Assembly: GCA_028023455.1 (NCBI GenBank)
Contig: JAQFVV010000509.1
Coordinates: 60,001 to 124,000 of the forward strand
DNA: 64,000 nucleotides
Direction: 5' to 3'
From: Epiperipatus broadwayi
Taxonomy: Eukaryota; Onychophora; Udeonychophora; Euonychophora; Peripatidae
Shown here: positions 13,338 to 25,330 of the stretch, piece by piece
Position numbering within the stretch: the first letter of the stretch is position 1
Layout of the letters: every line of letters starts with the position of its first letter
The notes under the pieces: model-generated
The model's input: the letters and a program-made list of their open reading frames with translations, nothing else
Told to the model about the DNA's origin: nothing
Database searches by the model: none
Translations under genes and position numbers: made by a program

Positions 13338-13945
13338 AAATGCAATATAGGTAGCATACCTATAGCTCAAACAAGCTCTTACTAATAAGTGCAGTAAGAG
13401 AAAATATTTAATATCTCTATCTGGAATATTCCTATCCCCAGGCCAATTGTTTTTGAGCTTATGGCTCACCTCAGTGAGGAGCTAGAACATTCAGACACTA
13501 GATTCAAAATATCTACTCAAAACCCAGCACTTATTTAATATGTAACTATTGGGAAGAAAGTCTTTAACTTCAGCTATCTAACTCAAATAGCTATTTGGGA
13601 CTGAGATAAATTCAGATTCTAAGGCTATTAATTTATGGTAGATCTGAATTTGTCAGTCTTATGTAGCTATTTGAGTTAGATAGCTGAAGTTAAAGACATT
13701 TTTATGGCTGAAAATTTCAGAGTTTCTTCTCAATAGTTACATATTAAATAAGTGCTGGGTTTGAGTTGATCTTTTGGATCTAGTGTCTGAATGTTCTAGC
13801 TCCTCACTGAGGTGAGTCGTTAAGCTCAAAAATAATTGGTCTGGGGGTCGCAATATTCCAGATAAGAGATTTTAAATATTGTCACTCACCACAATTATTA
13901 ATAAGAGCTTGTTTGAGCTATTGGTACGCCCTCTATATTGCATCT
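13338..13945. repeat. Large palindrome, about 600 bp
   Basis: Long inverted repeat. 'gctcaaacaagctcttacta' near 13366 is mirrored by 'aataagagcttgtttgagct' near 13901. 'gaggagctagaacattcag' is mirrored by 'ctgaatgttctagctcctc', and 'aacttcagctatctaactca' by 'tgagttagatagctgaagtt'. The right arm keeps a CCTCA-CTGAGGT ... GGTC-TGGGGG remnant of the hammerhead layout seen in related elements, but the core boxes are mutated and the GAAA is missing. Confidence 0.9.
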
Positions 13946-15190
13946 CTTTTTTAATAAATGAAGGAAAATTAATATTTGGGATCAAATTCTTGCACTTGCT
14001 AACATTTTTGCAGCCACATGAAGTTTAGGGTCACTTCCACCAGCACTGTAATTCTGTTACTTGTGAATATATTCTTTTAATTGTAAATTATTTCTTATGT
14101 CTACAAAGTGAACTATAATTCATTTGCCAACAATATAAGTACTATGCTATATAAATAAAGTTTGTTTTAAAATTAATAGTAGTGGTAGAGATAATTCTCA
14201 GTGAGAGTTTCAATCAAACTTGACATTGCAGTTGCATATACATGCGCCATCTTGTGTAGCTTTTTGCAAGTAAGTGTTTTATTTAAAGTTTTTATTTTTA
14301 GACTTTAGTACATTCAACATAAAAACTTGATTTCAGTACAGTTTACCTTCCTAACTATTTTTTCTCAAACTGTGATTTATAAAGTAAAAATTATCTCCAA
14401 TAAATTTTTTAACAAGGGAGCAGATACCAAGTCACAGTAAATATTTACTACCTAATAAATTTTAAAAGCATAAGTTCTCAATACAGATATAAAAAAAGAA
14501 ATTTTGTTTTATTAAAAATCTTTATATATGACAAAACATAAGTATATATTTGAACAGTCGACCCAAGAAAATATGGAGCCTGGTATAATGTCTCTGGTTT
14601 ATTTTATTAAACAAATAAATGAATAAAGGATGTAAGGTATTTAACAAACATTAAATGACTTTTTCTTATGAAATGCATGGAAAAAATATATTTTAACATC
14701 AAAACTTGAAAAATTAAACATAATTTATCAATATTTTAATTTCTATTATTCAACATCGCATTTAACATTAACATGATCAGTACATTGTGAAACATTTAGA
14801 TTTAGATATTTACATTGTACTTAGCTGAAAAATCTTGCCACCACACAATTGTATCTATAATTGTATTACTTCACATGCAAAATTACATCAGAGCTTACAA
14901 ATTACAGAGTTTTAGCAAAAAGGAAATGCACTTATGTTTAGCAAGTGTTAAAATGTTTGATTTATTTTTTGATTTTTGTAAAAAAACGTAGATTATGCTG
15001 ACCTGAAGTTTTGATAAATGCGGGATCTTGGGTCATCTCATTATTCACACCTCCACTGCACATGGGCAGGAGACCAGTGCCAGCATGAACAAATCAAATA
15101 AATAAACTTTAAACTAAAAATAATTAACGTGTCAATAAAAAATATTAGGTTTTGTAAAACTTGATTTTAAAATATAACAAATATATCTTT
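13946..15190. other. AT-rich noncoding stretch
   Basis: No gene or bounded repeat recognised. Confidence 0.55.
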
Positions 15191-15195
15191 TAACA

Positions 15196-16823
15196 CAGCA
15201 TTTCCCAACCTTTTTTGGCTCACGTACCACTTGGTAATACATCATGCTAAATTGTATCACTTTGTAAAAATGATTATATTTCGTGAAATTTGTTATTGTG
15301 TGTTTTTTTATTTGCTTTAAAAATATTATAGGGTGACCATGTATGAATTCACATCTCATAATGAGACAAATTACATTGAAACACGCCTAAATGTCACGCC
15401 AGATTATAAACTCACTGAAATTATAAATTCACTGTAACATATTTATATGTATGTGTTTGTTCAAAGTTTCATATTTTTTCCAAAATAATTTATTAAAGAT
15501 TACATTATTACATTAAAGGTTATTTGGTACATATTTTGTTCAAAGTATTTTCTCATTCCTTCATTTGGTTTTCCCGAATTTGAGTCTGTTTTCTCTTTTT
15601 CGGAGCATCTTGCTATTGGTTGGGCCATGGAGAGGATAAATCCAGTATGTACCAAGTCATGGTAAAAATAACCTCAGGGGTTATCAGGTTATCTTTTGTT
15701 CTTGTTTTCTTTATATTATTCAGCATGAAGTTAATAGGATTAAAATTTTGATGTTTAAATACTAGCTTACATCTAGTAATCCACAACAGATGATCAAGAA
15801 TTAATGAGAGTCTAATTTCTGGGTATGATCCTTTTCTGATACATTCTTTCAAATTAAATAATTTAGATTGATTTACCTTGATCCGACTCATTATTTATCT
15901 ACTATTTTGTCATATTTCGTTTACTAATAAATGGTTTTAATAAAAACACATAATTATAAAAATCCAATTAATATATTTTCTTATCATAATCAAATATTTT
16001 TATAAAATAAATTTAATGAGATCTTTGTCCTTGTTTCGAACAACATAATTTTTTGAAATTTGGTTCAAAAGATGCGATGTATACGCTTAAGTCTACAGCT
16101 GCGTTCAATCTGTTTCGATACTTATTTTTTAAAAAAATATATGAAGAAAAAGCTCTTCCTACTTATTCCGTACTAGTAAACGGTAATAATAATTTAAGAG
16201 CTTTCTCAGAAAGTTGTTCATATTCTTTAATGTTTAACCAAAAATTAATTAGATTGTGTCGTTTGAATTCTACTTGTAAAGTTCTGTCACATGATAATTC
16301 TATTAAATTTTTTTTATCCTTTATTGATAATGATGTAGCTTTTTCTAAATTTTCTGCATAGAAGGGGTTTGAAATCCAATTATCATTTGTGTTTTAGGGT
16401 TTTGGAAAATATTCCATGAAAGACAATTTTAATCCTGTTAAATGTGCTATTATATTTTCTCGTATATCTTAAGACAGACTAACCTTATTTTCAAACAAAA
16501 AAATATGTAGAGTTTCGAATACTTCCAGTTGATTGATTTCTATACTTATATATATTACTGTTTCCAAAAATCTAATTTCTTAATCATACTTTCAATTTTA
16601 TCATTAACATTAAAGATCGTTATCGACTGTACATATTAACAACTTTACTGTATAATATTATTAATTAAAATAATTTTTATGAATTATAGGAAAAAAACGT
16701 TTCTATGATATTTTTATGATTTAATTTTTTTTTATGTCCGCCATTATTGATTATTTTTCGTGTACCACCAACCAGCAACTCGCGTGCCACCAGTGGTACG
16801 CGTACCACAGGTTGGGAAACACA
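15196..16823. mobile_element. hAT-type DNA transposon remnant, about 1.6 kb
   Basis: The left end 'cagcatttcccaacc', followed by 'ggctcacgtaccact', is matched by the right end read in reverse: 'gtgtttcccaacctgtggta' and 'cgcgtaccactggtgg'. CAGTGTTTCCCAACC-type termini are characteristic of many hAT elements. Inside are a minus-strand frame of 92 codons (15613-15891) and a plus-strand frame of 102 codons (16053-16361). Neither shows a hAT dimerisation motif or a BED zinc finger that I can recognise, so they are not assigned. No 8 bp target duplication was confirmed. Confidence 0.7.
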
Positions 16824-17090
16824 TCAATTCAATGTAGAAGATATAGAGGCCCTTGTATTTTTTAATGGAATTTTTCTTTGGTACATGCTTTCAAAAATAA
16901 TTTTACTTATGAAATTCTTTGGGAAAGATTTTGTTTGGTCCTTTATGGCGCAGCTATTAATAAAACTTTTATAATCACTAAAACAAGTGCAGGGTGCAAC
17001 CACAAACAAAGCAGAAAGAAAACAGGTGGATACTTAACTTGCAACCATTGTCTAAAAACATTTATAAGAGATAAATATTATTGTCAAGAT

Positions 17091-17160
17091 TGGTGGTCGA
17101 GAGGTCAGCGACGGCTGCTTTACAAACAATTGTCCCGGGTTAGCTAAGACACATGAGAAT
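17091..17160 (+). mobile_element. tRNA-derived SINE S1, head only
   Basis: tRNA-like head 'tggtggtcgagaggtcagcg' (A box), anticodon-arm remnant 'gctgctttacaaacaattgt', then 'cccgggttagc' and 'acacatga'. A stretch including the B box is missing compared with 17534-17630, so it is truncated. Confidence 0.7.
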
Positions 17161-17533
17161 AAAACATTCTAATAAATTTTTAACTTTAAAAAAAAAGTTA
17201 AAATGTCTTTTTTTAAAAATGCACTATTTCTTAAATATAAAACATTTGTTTTAAACACGGAATGTATTTGAATTAAATATTCAATTTTTAAAATTTAACA
17301 AAAATATTATTCAATACTAAATATTTGGGAATTATGGGAAGTGATTACAATTTACCCTTGTTTATGAGAGAAATTTCTTATTGATTGATATAATGCTAAG
17401 AACTCTTTGAGAGTCAGCAAACCTGCTTTTTAGCAGACAAGTTATAATCTGAATGGGCTAAGATACTGTCCAATATATGCTTTTATTCATCAATTAGTAT
17501 ATCACACAAAATCTCTTCCTAGCAATCTTTTTT

Positions 17534-17630
17534 TTCTTCACATGTGTCATAGCATCGGCCGGGAAGCGAACCCGCTAACCCGAGACAACTGCTTGTAAGG
17601 CAGCTGTGCTGACCTCTCGACCACCAACAG
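17534..17630 (-). mobile_element. tRNA-derived SINE S1, best-preserved head
   Basis: On the minus strand it reads 'ggtggtcgagaggtcagcac', then an anticodon-like arm gctgccttacaagcagt (loop cttacaa, nominal anticodon TAC, valine-like), then 'cgggttagcgggttcgcttc' with a B box, ending in 'gatgctatgacacatgtg'. The extended variable region and the repeat copies at 36074, 38602 and 46098 argue for a SINE, not a working tRNA gene. Confidence 0.75.
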
Positions 17631-17779
17631 CTTGTTAGATGATAAAATCTCAAATACTTTTTTACCAAAATTGTCAGCTAAAGGTTTTTATCATTTTCTG
17701 GAATTTGAATGCCAACTAATTTTCTTGAATAACACATTACCTAGTATACAAAACATATCTCCTAAATGTATATGGATTT

Positions 17780-17794
17780 TTAATGGGGGGGGGG
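17780..17794. repeat. Poly-G run
   Basis: Ten or so consecutive G residues in otherwise AT-rich DNA. Confidence 0.8.
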
Positions 17795-18295
17795 GCACAC
17801 ATTAAAAGCTATTTTTATTATAAAAAACTAAAACTCGAAATTTGACACCAATTTTTCAGATCGGGGGATAATCTCTTTTATTATAACATCGATTATTTTC
17901 TATAATTTTGCGAAATTAGACATAACAATAACTTCGCCACCTGATCCAGGGCAGATAAAGTTAAGAATAGTTTTACTCATTTTTGGAATTAAAAATTCCA
18001 GCATTAAAATACTTATTTTTCATTCAAAAATTTGCACAATATGAATTCATATGTATAATGATAAGCTATTAAACGCTTAACAATTATGCAAAAAATACAG
18101 AACTGAGTAATTAAAAAGTTTATACAGCGCCCACCCACATAACGCGTCCTGTGAACACGTGAGGAAATTTCAAACTTGCAGCCATTCGTAAGACCAATTG
18201 TGAAATGTTTATAAGTTACCAAAGTTGGATTGCGATTTTCACATCGGATGTTTTGTCTACCGAATGAGTTGTAAAACAACTATCATTTCTTAACC

Positions 18296-18391
18296 ATGGA
18301 TTTATTCGAATCTAAAGAAGCCGCTCTTAGAAAACTGATATCTATGAAGATAGATCGAGGAAAACTTTCAGAAGCAAAATATTTATTACAA
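18296..18391 (+). CDS. First coding exon of a SIX/ANHX-like homeobox gene (partial gene)
   Basis: The ATG at 18296 sits in a good start context (aaccatgg). An in-frame TAA lies 21 bases upstream with no ATG between, so this is the natural start. The 32 codons run to CAA followed by a consensus donor, gtaaga, at 18392, leaving phase 0. The residues 'RGKLSEAKYLLQ' at the end match the place and spacing of 'RGNFRELYKILE' in the SIX domain as I remember it, and they continue smoothly into 47445-47566. Acidic and basic residues alternate in helical spacing, as in a helical bundle domain. The roughly 150 bases upstream are GC-richer than the surroundings and may be 5' untranslated sequence, but I see no clear core promoter. 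SIX proteins normally have more residues before this point, so the domain is N-terminally short or an upstream exon is missed. The likely role is a nuclear DNA-binding regulator. Confidence 0.65.
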
Positions 18392-18635
18392 GTAAGAAAC
18401 TTTTAAGTTTTTTTAAAAAATTAACTGATAGATTTCTAAATTTTAAAAAATCGAATGCGAGTTTGTTAAATTGAATTTCTGGAGTTTCCCGCGATTGTAA
18501 ATCTCTTAACCGTTTTTAGATATTCTAATACTTTGTTTTAAATAATATTTCTGAGATATTTTAATATAATATTTTGAGATTAAAAATATATTCATTCAGT
18601 GCATATTGCTTTAATAAATCATTATCACTCAATAA

Positions 18636-18655
18636 ATAAAAGAGAGAGAGAGAGA
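18636..18655. repeat. (GA)n microsatellite
   Basis: Short uninterrupted ga run. Confidence 0.85.
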
Positions 18656-19070
18656 TTTGGGAATTGTGGAAAGTGATTACAATTTAACCCTGGTCTTGAC
18701 AGAAATTTTTATTATATTACTAAAAGTCTCTTTCGAGTCATCAATCTGTTTCTGATCATGAAAGAAATTTCTTATTGACTGATCTAATAAGAGACTCTTT
18801 GGAGTCAGCAAATTTGCTTCCTAGAGGACATAAGTTGCTATCCTAATGAGTTTTAAACTATTCAACATACGCGCTCTATGATCATTTCGCACATCCTAAC
18901 AATGTTTTTCCTCAATGCTTGTTGGATGATAATATCTCAAATACTTTTTTTTAAAAATCTAGTTGTCAGTATAAAAGCCTTTCGAGACAATTTTCTGTCA
19001 TCCATTTCTTTTACATGCCCCCTTTATTCCCGCTGAATTGTTAATAGCTTAATTCGTTTTTAAGCCACTA

Positions 19071-19135
19071 AGCATCACATGATCACCATTTCTTATGCTT
19101 GCTCATAACTATATGGAGAGTTTTGCCTGTTTTAA
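19071..19135. repeat. Internally deleted H1 hairpin element
   Basis: Only the two ends remain: 'aagcatcacatgatcaccat' and 'ttcttatgcttgctcataac', fused to 'tatggagagttttgcctgtt'. The whole middle is lost. Confidence 0.8.
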
Positions 19136-20857
19136 TTCGTTTTTTAATTAGCGTGTACTATTTTATTTCGAATTTTGACACTATATTCTTTTTCATTTCT
19201 GTATAATCAAAAATATGCTGTATGGTATTAAATTTTTTTTCTTTTTTAAAAAATGTTTTTTTTTTTTAAAAAAAAAAAAAGAAATATACCGCTATATAAG
19301 AAAAGTTAGTTATCGGTAGAAAATATTCTGCATACGAAAGAATTGTTAAAATGTTGGACACCCCCCCCTCCCATCTTCTTTATGATAACCCTTCCTCAGT
19401 ATTTGTTCTCTGTGAATGTTTTCCATGTACATTGTGTATCTTTTGTCGGCATAAATATTATCGTTCATGTTACCGTTACAAATTATTCTGATTTATTCCC
19501 CCGCCATCCGATTATTTAATTTAACTATGGAAAATATATTTGAAAATATATATATATCTTATTGCTAATTATTAAAATATATATATATCTTTATTCAGGA
19601 TATAAATAAAAATTGGTCTTAAATGTTAATAGGCTGACTTTTATACCCCCGTAAAGTAGTAGTTTAAAAATTTTAAAATTAAGTTTTAATTAGAAAAATA
19701 TGATTTAAAACGGAATAGCAATGGACGGATATGTGAACCTTTTAAGATTTTTATATTAAAAGTTGCAATCCCTTTTACGATCTTGTAAGCGATTCCCAAC
19801 AAAAAGTAATCCGTGTATAATAAAAAACTAAATTCATTCCTCAGTTTCTGCTGTCGGCGAATGAATACTAGTGAAGACCGCATTTCTTGTAAACTTAATA
19901 TAGTATGTTCTATGATGGTCGTGGATTTTTCTTTCTTTTAATGTTTATTTTAAAATGGTAATATCCAGAATGAACCAAAAGTTTCTGGACACATTTTAAA
20001 ATGTCTTGAACACGTTATTAACAAATTTATGATTGCGATTCAAAAAAGAAATTGATTATCACAATATGAATTAATCAAATGGTTTGTCGTTTGAAAAATA
20101 TGTGACGTTCAAGTACCGAATTGGACCGCTAACTATGGGTTGCAAATGTCTGCGCATATAAAATCGTATATGTAAATAAAAAATTATTATTTTTTTTGTA
20201 AATATGCACGGATTTCTTTCACTCTAATAACATTTTTTTTTTTGGCGAAAACTTGTTTTAGAAAATTTGTTGCTTGAGAGATCGTCCCAAATTATAGATT
20301 AAATTAGAATATAATTTGTATGCAAATAAAGCTAGTTGCAATCCAAATTAGGTCGTATATAAATAAGATACCTCCATTGTAAATGGGAAAAAAAGGGAGA
20401 TAAAGCTAAAAATAAGTTAGACTGGATTAAAAGTTAGTGTTGATTTGACGTGATAACAGATCAGCAATAAAGAGTGGCTCAATGATAGACTAGTAGACCG
20501 ATTAGGTTATTACCAGCGAAGAGTAATTAACTGAAGCTTAACTAAATAGCAGAGAGAAGTAGTTAATACAAACATATAAATTGTGAGTACCCGATGTAAG
20601 CGCTGATACTGCGAACTTTAATAGTTTATTCTATAAGGAAATTATATATGCTTATTTGCGTTTCAAGAAACATTTGATTTGAAAGCATAAATATAATAAC
20701 TGGTGTGAAAGAAGACTATTTTCACCCGAGGAAAATAAATAGCATATGAATATTAATGGATTACTACCTTTTTATGTTGTTTTTACCACATTATTATTAA
20801 ATAAATCTTGTTATATGTACATTTCGATATTGGTTATTTATTTAGATCTCTAACTGG
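19136..20857. other. Intronic AT-rich stretch
   Basis: No exon or bounded repeat was recognised. The minus-strand frame at 19686-19883 carries no motif. Around 20380-20620 the text is more complex but has no frame. Confidence 0.5.
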
Positions 20858-20899
20858 TCTTTAGAAACCCTCAGAAAACAGCAAGGTCTTTGAAAGAGT

Positions 20900-21260
20900 A
20901 GCAAATTCCTCATATAATAGTGCCACCAATTACAAGCCTTAATAATCAATGGATACTAGAAAGTTTGTGCATAAAATCCCTAACTAGTACCTATTCATCC
21001 AATATTTCCAGACTAGCTTCTAGCTTGTGACTTTCATCAGAGAAGAGCCTTAGATGTGAAAGTATTGCACCTAGATCTAAGTGCAGTGCTCTGAAATTCA
21101 AGGTCTTTACTGATGTAAGCCACAAGCTAGAAACTAGTCTGGGGATATTGGATAAATAGATACTAACTAGGGATTTTATGCATAAACCTTCTTGTGATTA
21201 CTAAGACTTGCAGTTGGGGGCACTACTGTATGGAGAGTTTGCTATTCTTATTAACACTCT
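20900..21260. repeat. H1 hairpin element with damaged hammerhead core
   Basis: Left arm words 'taatagtgccaccaattac', 'aaagtttgtgcataaaatcc' and 'cagactagcttctagctt' are mirrored on the right. At 21110 the core reads CTGATGT instead of CTGATGA, followed by aagccacaagcta, GAAA, CTAG, T, C and TGGGGA. The layout is intact, but the changed invariant A9 predicts loss of activity. Confidence 0.8.
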
Positions 21261-21380
21261 GTGTAAGCATATGAAAAGATGGTCACATGATATGGGTCTT
21301 TATCTCTTTAAATTTGACACTCTACACTCCTAACCACATCCCAACTTTTTTTAATTTTTTAATTAAAGCAGAGAAGAAGA

Positions 21381-21425
21381 TGGAGCTCTGATGAAGACTG
21401 CTCGACAGTCAAAACTGTAAGGAAA
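21381..21425 (+). ncRNA. Degenerate hammerhead-like motif, GACTG/CAGTC family
   Basis: CTGATGA at 21388-21394, then a, gactg-ctcga-cagtc (stem II), then AAAA where GAAA is expected, then ctgtaag and aaaataaag. The loss of G12 makes activity unlikely. It is one of five related motifs in the window (also 6782, 29965, 41050 and 49605). Confidence 0.45.
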
Positions 21426-22019
21426 ATAAAGAAGTTTTTAAGAAAATTTGTTGCATTGAAATGTATATGAAAAAAGTGTTATAAGCAATATATAACAATT
21501 AAACTAATTAATGAAATAAGTCTACATATATAGTAACTATAAGTAAACTGCCAACTGAGTTTACTGACAAGTATATTTTTATTTTGCTTCAATTTTTTTT
21601 GTGTAACATTAAGTGAGAATAGGGTCTGGCCTTTATAAAAAAAATTGCATTTAAAAATTATTGAAAGGGCTTATTTAAAATACTCGTCAAAGTAAAGAAT
21701 GTAATTGGAAATATATATTAAACAAAAATATATATTAAATATGAATATATTCAAATTAATATCTCATTTTAATGCTTATTTCAATTCATTACCTGAGAGG
21801 CAGATATCACCTCATCTAGGGCTTACCCCTGTATATAAAGAGCATAACACTTCTTCTATAAGAACTAAACAAATTACTTTATAAAAAAAAACATAATTTC
21901 TGCATTTTCTTATTTATAAATCATTACTTGCATTTGAATTAAAAACCTCATCTGGCTAAGAATTTCATAGTATCTTATTTAAAATGACAACATAAATAAT
22001 GCTATTAATAATTGAATGG

Positions 22020-22145
22020 TTAATTACTCTGGAATTCATAAAAAGTTTGAGTACCAGAAATGGCATAGTAGAGGGGCAGTTCATTAACTGTGAGCTCCAG
22101 TATCTGATATATTACCACTGCAGTAAATGAATTGGGACTAAGCCC
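22020..22145 (-). mobile_element. tRNA-derived SINE S2
   Basis: The tail 'ttcataaaaagtttgagtac' on the plus strand is the reverse complement of the shared S2 3' end. The body carries 'cagttcattaactgtgagct' and 'attaccactgcagtaaatga', matching in reverse the tRNA-like 'ttcaatggtagagtgg' type of head seen in the 52495-53060 array. Confidence 0.55.
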
Positions 22146-22251
22146 TAAATTATTTTTACATTTATTGGCATCACTGAAATAAATGGGTAGCATAAAATGC
22201 TCCTTATGAAATCTCTCACTGCAAATATTGTTGGTAGACTAAATTGTTATT

Positions 22252-22500
22252 AAACAGGCAAAACTCTCCATACAGTAGTGCCACCCTGTGCCAACCAGAG
22301 TAATTAATGGATGCCAGAAGGCTTGTGCATAAAATCCCCATCTAGTGCCTACTCATCCAATATCCCCAGACTAGTTTCTGGCATCCATTGATTACTCTGG
22401 TTGGCACAGGGTGGCACTACTGTATGAATAGTTTTGCCTGTTTAATAACAGTTATGTGCTAGTATAAGTAGATGGTGATCATGTGATTTCAGACTAAATT
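22252..22500. repeat. H1 hairpin element, near-perfect short form
   Basis: 'aacaggcaaaactctccata', 'cagtagtgccaccctgtgcc' and 'aaccagagtaattaatggat' are mirrored by 'atccattgattactctggtt', 'ggcacagggtggcactactg' and 'gttttgcctgtttaa'. The right-hand copy of the core region is deleted, so no hammerhead can form. It ends in 'gatggtgatcatgtgattt'. Arm identity is high, suggesting recent origin. Confidence 0.9.
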
Positions 22501-23537
22501 GTGTACATCAGAGAGGTAGTAAGCAATAATGAACTACTACTGAGTCTGATTAAAAAATATTGCTTAGTCTTTCCTTGTGCTGTTTGATGCAAAAGTAGTC
22601 TGAATGATTCTGAGGTTAAAGATTTATGGATTAATCCGGAGTTCAGCAACATAAAAAACAATATTGTTTACTTCCTATTTAGGCAGATGGAAAATGTAAA
22701 CAATTCCTTATTTACCTTTTAATATAAAAAAATGGTGTATCATTATCTGCTAAACTACTGATATTAGATCCTTTATAGTTTCCAGAAGCCAAATCTAGTT
22801 TTAAAATTCATATTTCTATAGTTGACAGCATCCTGTTCTGAAATATAATTTAACGAAAGCTAAGTAGAGTCAATATACTGGATATCTTGAAAAGCATATT
22901 AGCGGAATCTCTTCAACTATGGTAGGTGTAACAGTCATAATAACAGATGCTAGAAAATCTATCCCTTACAGATCTCAAAAGCAATTCATTCCAGGATTGA
23001 ATAAAACCTCTAATGATCTTTGTACCAAGTTTTTATTTACCAATGACTCTAGAAATTGCTGAAAAACTTAGAAAAGCATTGGATGATGTCAGAAGAGAGA
23101 AGTTGAGAGAGACTATGAAGAAATCAAAATTTTACAAAATCTAATCATGAGAACTGGTTACAGTTACAAAAGCGTAATAGGTGTGACTGAAGTTGCCGAT
23201 CTTATATGCCAGACTTGATAGAATGAAAAAAAAGTATCATTTGAGCAGAATTGTAAAGATCCTCTTCCGTAAGGTTTTACTAATGTCTATCTGATAGAAC
23301 CTGTTGATATTTATGAATTTGGATGTACCTCGGATTGTCTTAAATCAGGAAAGACCCCAGAAACAGATGCCATACTTTCAGAGTTTTAAAAAAATGAAGG
23401 ACTGAAAGTGAAAGTATGGTTAGCAAAATTATTCAATAACATTGTTCATAAATTTTAAATATTTGGAATAAAAACATAAGTATAGTAGTTGCAAGGAAAT
23501 CAAGTCATACATCACGTGACTTCATTTAATAAGCTTG

Positions 23538-23800
23538 TACTACAAATGTTATATAATAAGTGTGAATAGCTCTTAACAAGCTATAATAAGTGTGAATAGC
23601 TCTTAACAAGCTTTTCTGAATATCCCTATCCCCAGGCTCATTTCTAGCTGTTGACTGTTGTCTGTGAGGTGCTAGGATATCCTAATGTCTGATTATCCTA
23701 GTACCTCATTGATGACAGCCAACATCTAGAAACCGGTCTGCGATAAGGATATTCAGAAAATCTTGTTTAAAATATAGTCACGCTCATTATATAACATAGT
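23538..23800. repeat. Hairpin element (H3) inside the LINE relic
   Basis: 'tgaatatccctatccccag' is mirrored by 'ctgcgataaggatattca', with 'gaggtgctaggatatcctaa' and 'gattatcctagtacctca' between. A 28 bp piece, 'taataagtgtgaatagctct' plus 'taacaagc', is duplicated in tandem near 23555 and 23583. On the right arm TTGATGA (23709), GAAA, ACCGGT, C keep the hammerhead order, but C3 is changed to T. Confidence 0.75.
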
Positions 23801-24944
23801 ATAGTAGTTTTAAAATCAAATAATCTTAGCAATGATTCAAAAAATTACCACCCAATATAATTGTTATTTGTTCCCTACAAATGTTTTAAAAGAATCATAT
23901 TAAAGAAAGTTTCCAAAAGTTGAGAACTGTATCTGTATACCTAAAAATCAAGCTAAGTTAAAGACAGAAAGAAATTGTTGTAAATAAGTTTTGTTTTTAA
24001 TAACTTATACTGAAAAACGTTTTCAAAATAAATTAAAAACCAGTGCAGTCTTATTGATCTAACCTCAGATCACGACTCTATCTGGAAAAATGCCTTCTAA
24101 AAGTTTTATAAAATTCTTAAATGCAGGAAAAACTATCAAGTAAATCAATATAATAATAAATATAATGGGTTTCTCATGGTTTTGTTCTCTTGCTTACTTT
24201 ATTTGATAGATTCATCAATGATCTTTCTAAAATATAATATTGATGATTCATTTATGCTGATGATTTCATTTTGACTTTCCCAAAGAATTCTTTTTTTTAA
24301 ACCTCTCAATAAGCATATGAAAAGATTGGAAACATTTTTCAAAGTTAGGAGTATTTTATTCCTAAAATAAAAACAATAAGCTTAAGTTTTCATCTAAACA
24401 ACAGATAATCATCTCATAATCTGCAATAATAGACTGAAACATAATTCTTCCTTGTGTTATTTAGGAATAATTTTGAATCATAGCCTAACTTTTTCCCTCA
24501 TTTGTCGAAGGTTAGATCGTAATAGCTATTTGTTATTACTTGGGGTTGTGTTACGAGTGTTTTAAAAACCAGCATACTCCATTGGTGAATTCTGTGCCCC
24601 TGATTGGAGAAAAAGTTTCCACAATTAATTTATGGATACTCAATTAAATATTCCCATGATTAAATATCACTGGTATGTTCAAGTTTACCTCTTTATCATG
24701 ACTTTCTTTCTTTCATATATCCCCCCACAAAATATCATAAGAAATGTTGCTTCACAGAAAAAATAAAAAAAATAATTGAACAAATTGGCGGATTTTCCAA
24801 TAATTCAAGATATAATTTCCTTACTTAAGATAAAATCAAGCTCCTCTTTTGGATGCTAAATCAAGAATCTACAAAGAATTATGATGTAAAAAATAGAATT
24901 CTTATGATGTTCCAAACAATTTTTTTCTCTATAAACAAAGCAAA

Positions 24945-25330
24945 GCAAAACTCCATATAGTAGTGCCACCTGTGCTAAACAGAGTAATCAATGGATGCCA
25001 GAAGGCTTGTGCATAAAATCCCTATCTAATGCCTACTCATCCAATATCCCCAGACTAGTTTCTGGCTTGTGGCCTTCATCAGTGATGAAGGCCACAAGCC
25101 AGAAACTAGACTGGGGATATCTAATGCAACCCTCTAATGCAAAGCTCTTCACTGATGAAGGCCACAAGCCAGAAACTAGTCTGGGGATATTGGATGAGTA
25201 GGCATTAGATAGGGATTTTATGCACAAGCCTTCTGCATCCATTGATTACTCTGTTTAGCACAGGTGGCACTGCTTTGTTTATAAACAATTATGTGCTAGT
25301 ATTGGAGATGTGATCATGTGATGCTTGCAG
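24945..25330. repeat. Longest H1 hairpin element, inserted in the LINE relic
   Basis: The left arm 'aactccatatagtagtgcca', 'aatcaatggatgccagaagg', 'cttgtgcataaaatccctat' and 'ccccagactagtttctggct' is mirrored by 'agccagaaactagtctgggg', 'atagggattttatgcacaag' and 'attgattactctgtttagca'. The centre carries two further copies of the core region, at 25082 (degenerate) and 25146 (intact). The terminal 'gtgatcatgtgatgcttgc' is the family end. LINE coding resumes directly afterwards, which gives the insertion site. Confidence 0.9.
25146..25187 (+). ncRNA. Candidate type I hammerhead ribozyme (H1 family)
   Basis: Stem I 5' strand UCUUCA (25146-25151); core CUGAUGA (25152-25158); A; stem II GGC-CACAA-GCC (25160-25170); A; GAAA (25172-25175); stem III as the palindrome ACUAGU (25175-25180); cleavable C17 at 25181; stem I 3' strand UGGGGA (25182-25187). 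Stem I pairs over six positions, two of them G-U. All invariant core bases of the CUGANGA/GAAA/UH consensus are present. The self-complementary stem III suggests action as a dimer. The A-A mismatch at the base of stem II is unusual. Confidence 0.6.

Noticed and set aside
17534-17630. Functional tRNA-Val gene
   Set aside because: Several diverged and truncated copies share the same 3' extension and the arms do not pair well enough. A SINE is the better explanation.
25082-25125. Additional hammerhead in the first internal H1 core
   Set aside because: The box reads GTGATGA and stem III ends in AGAC, so C3 and U16.1 are both lost.
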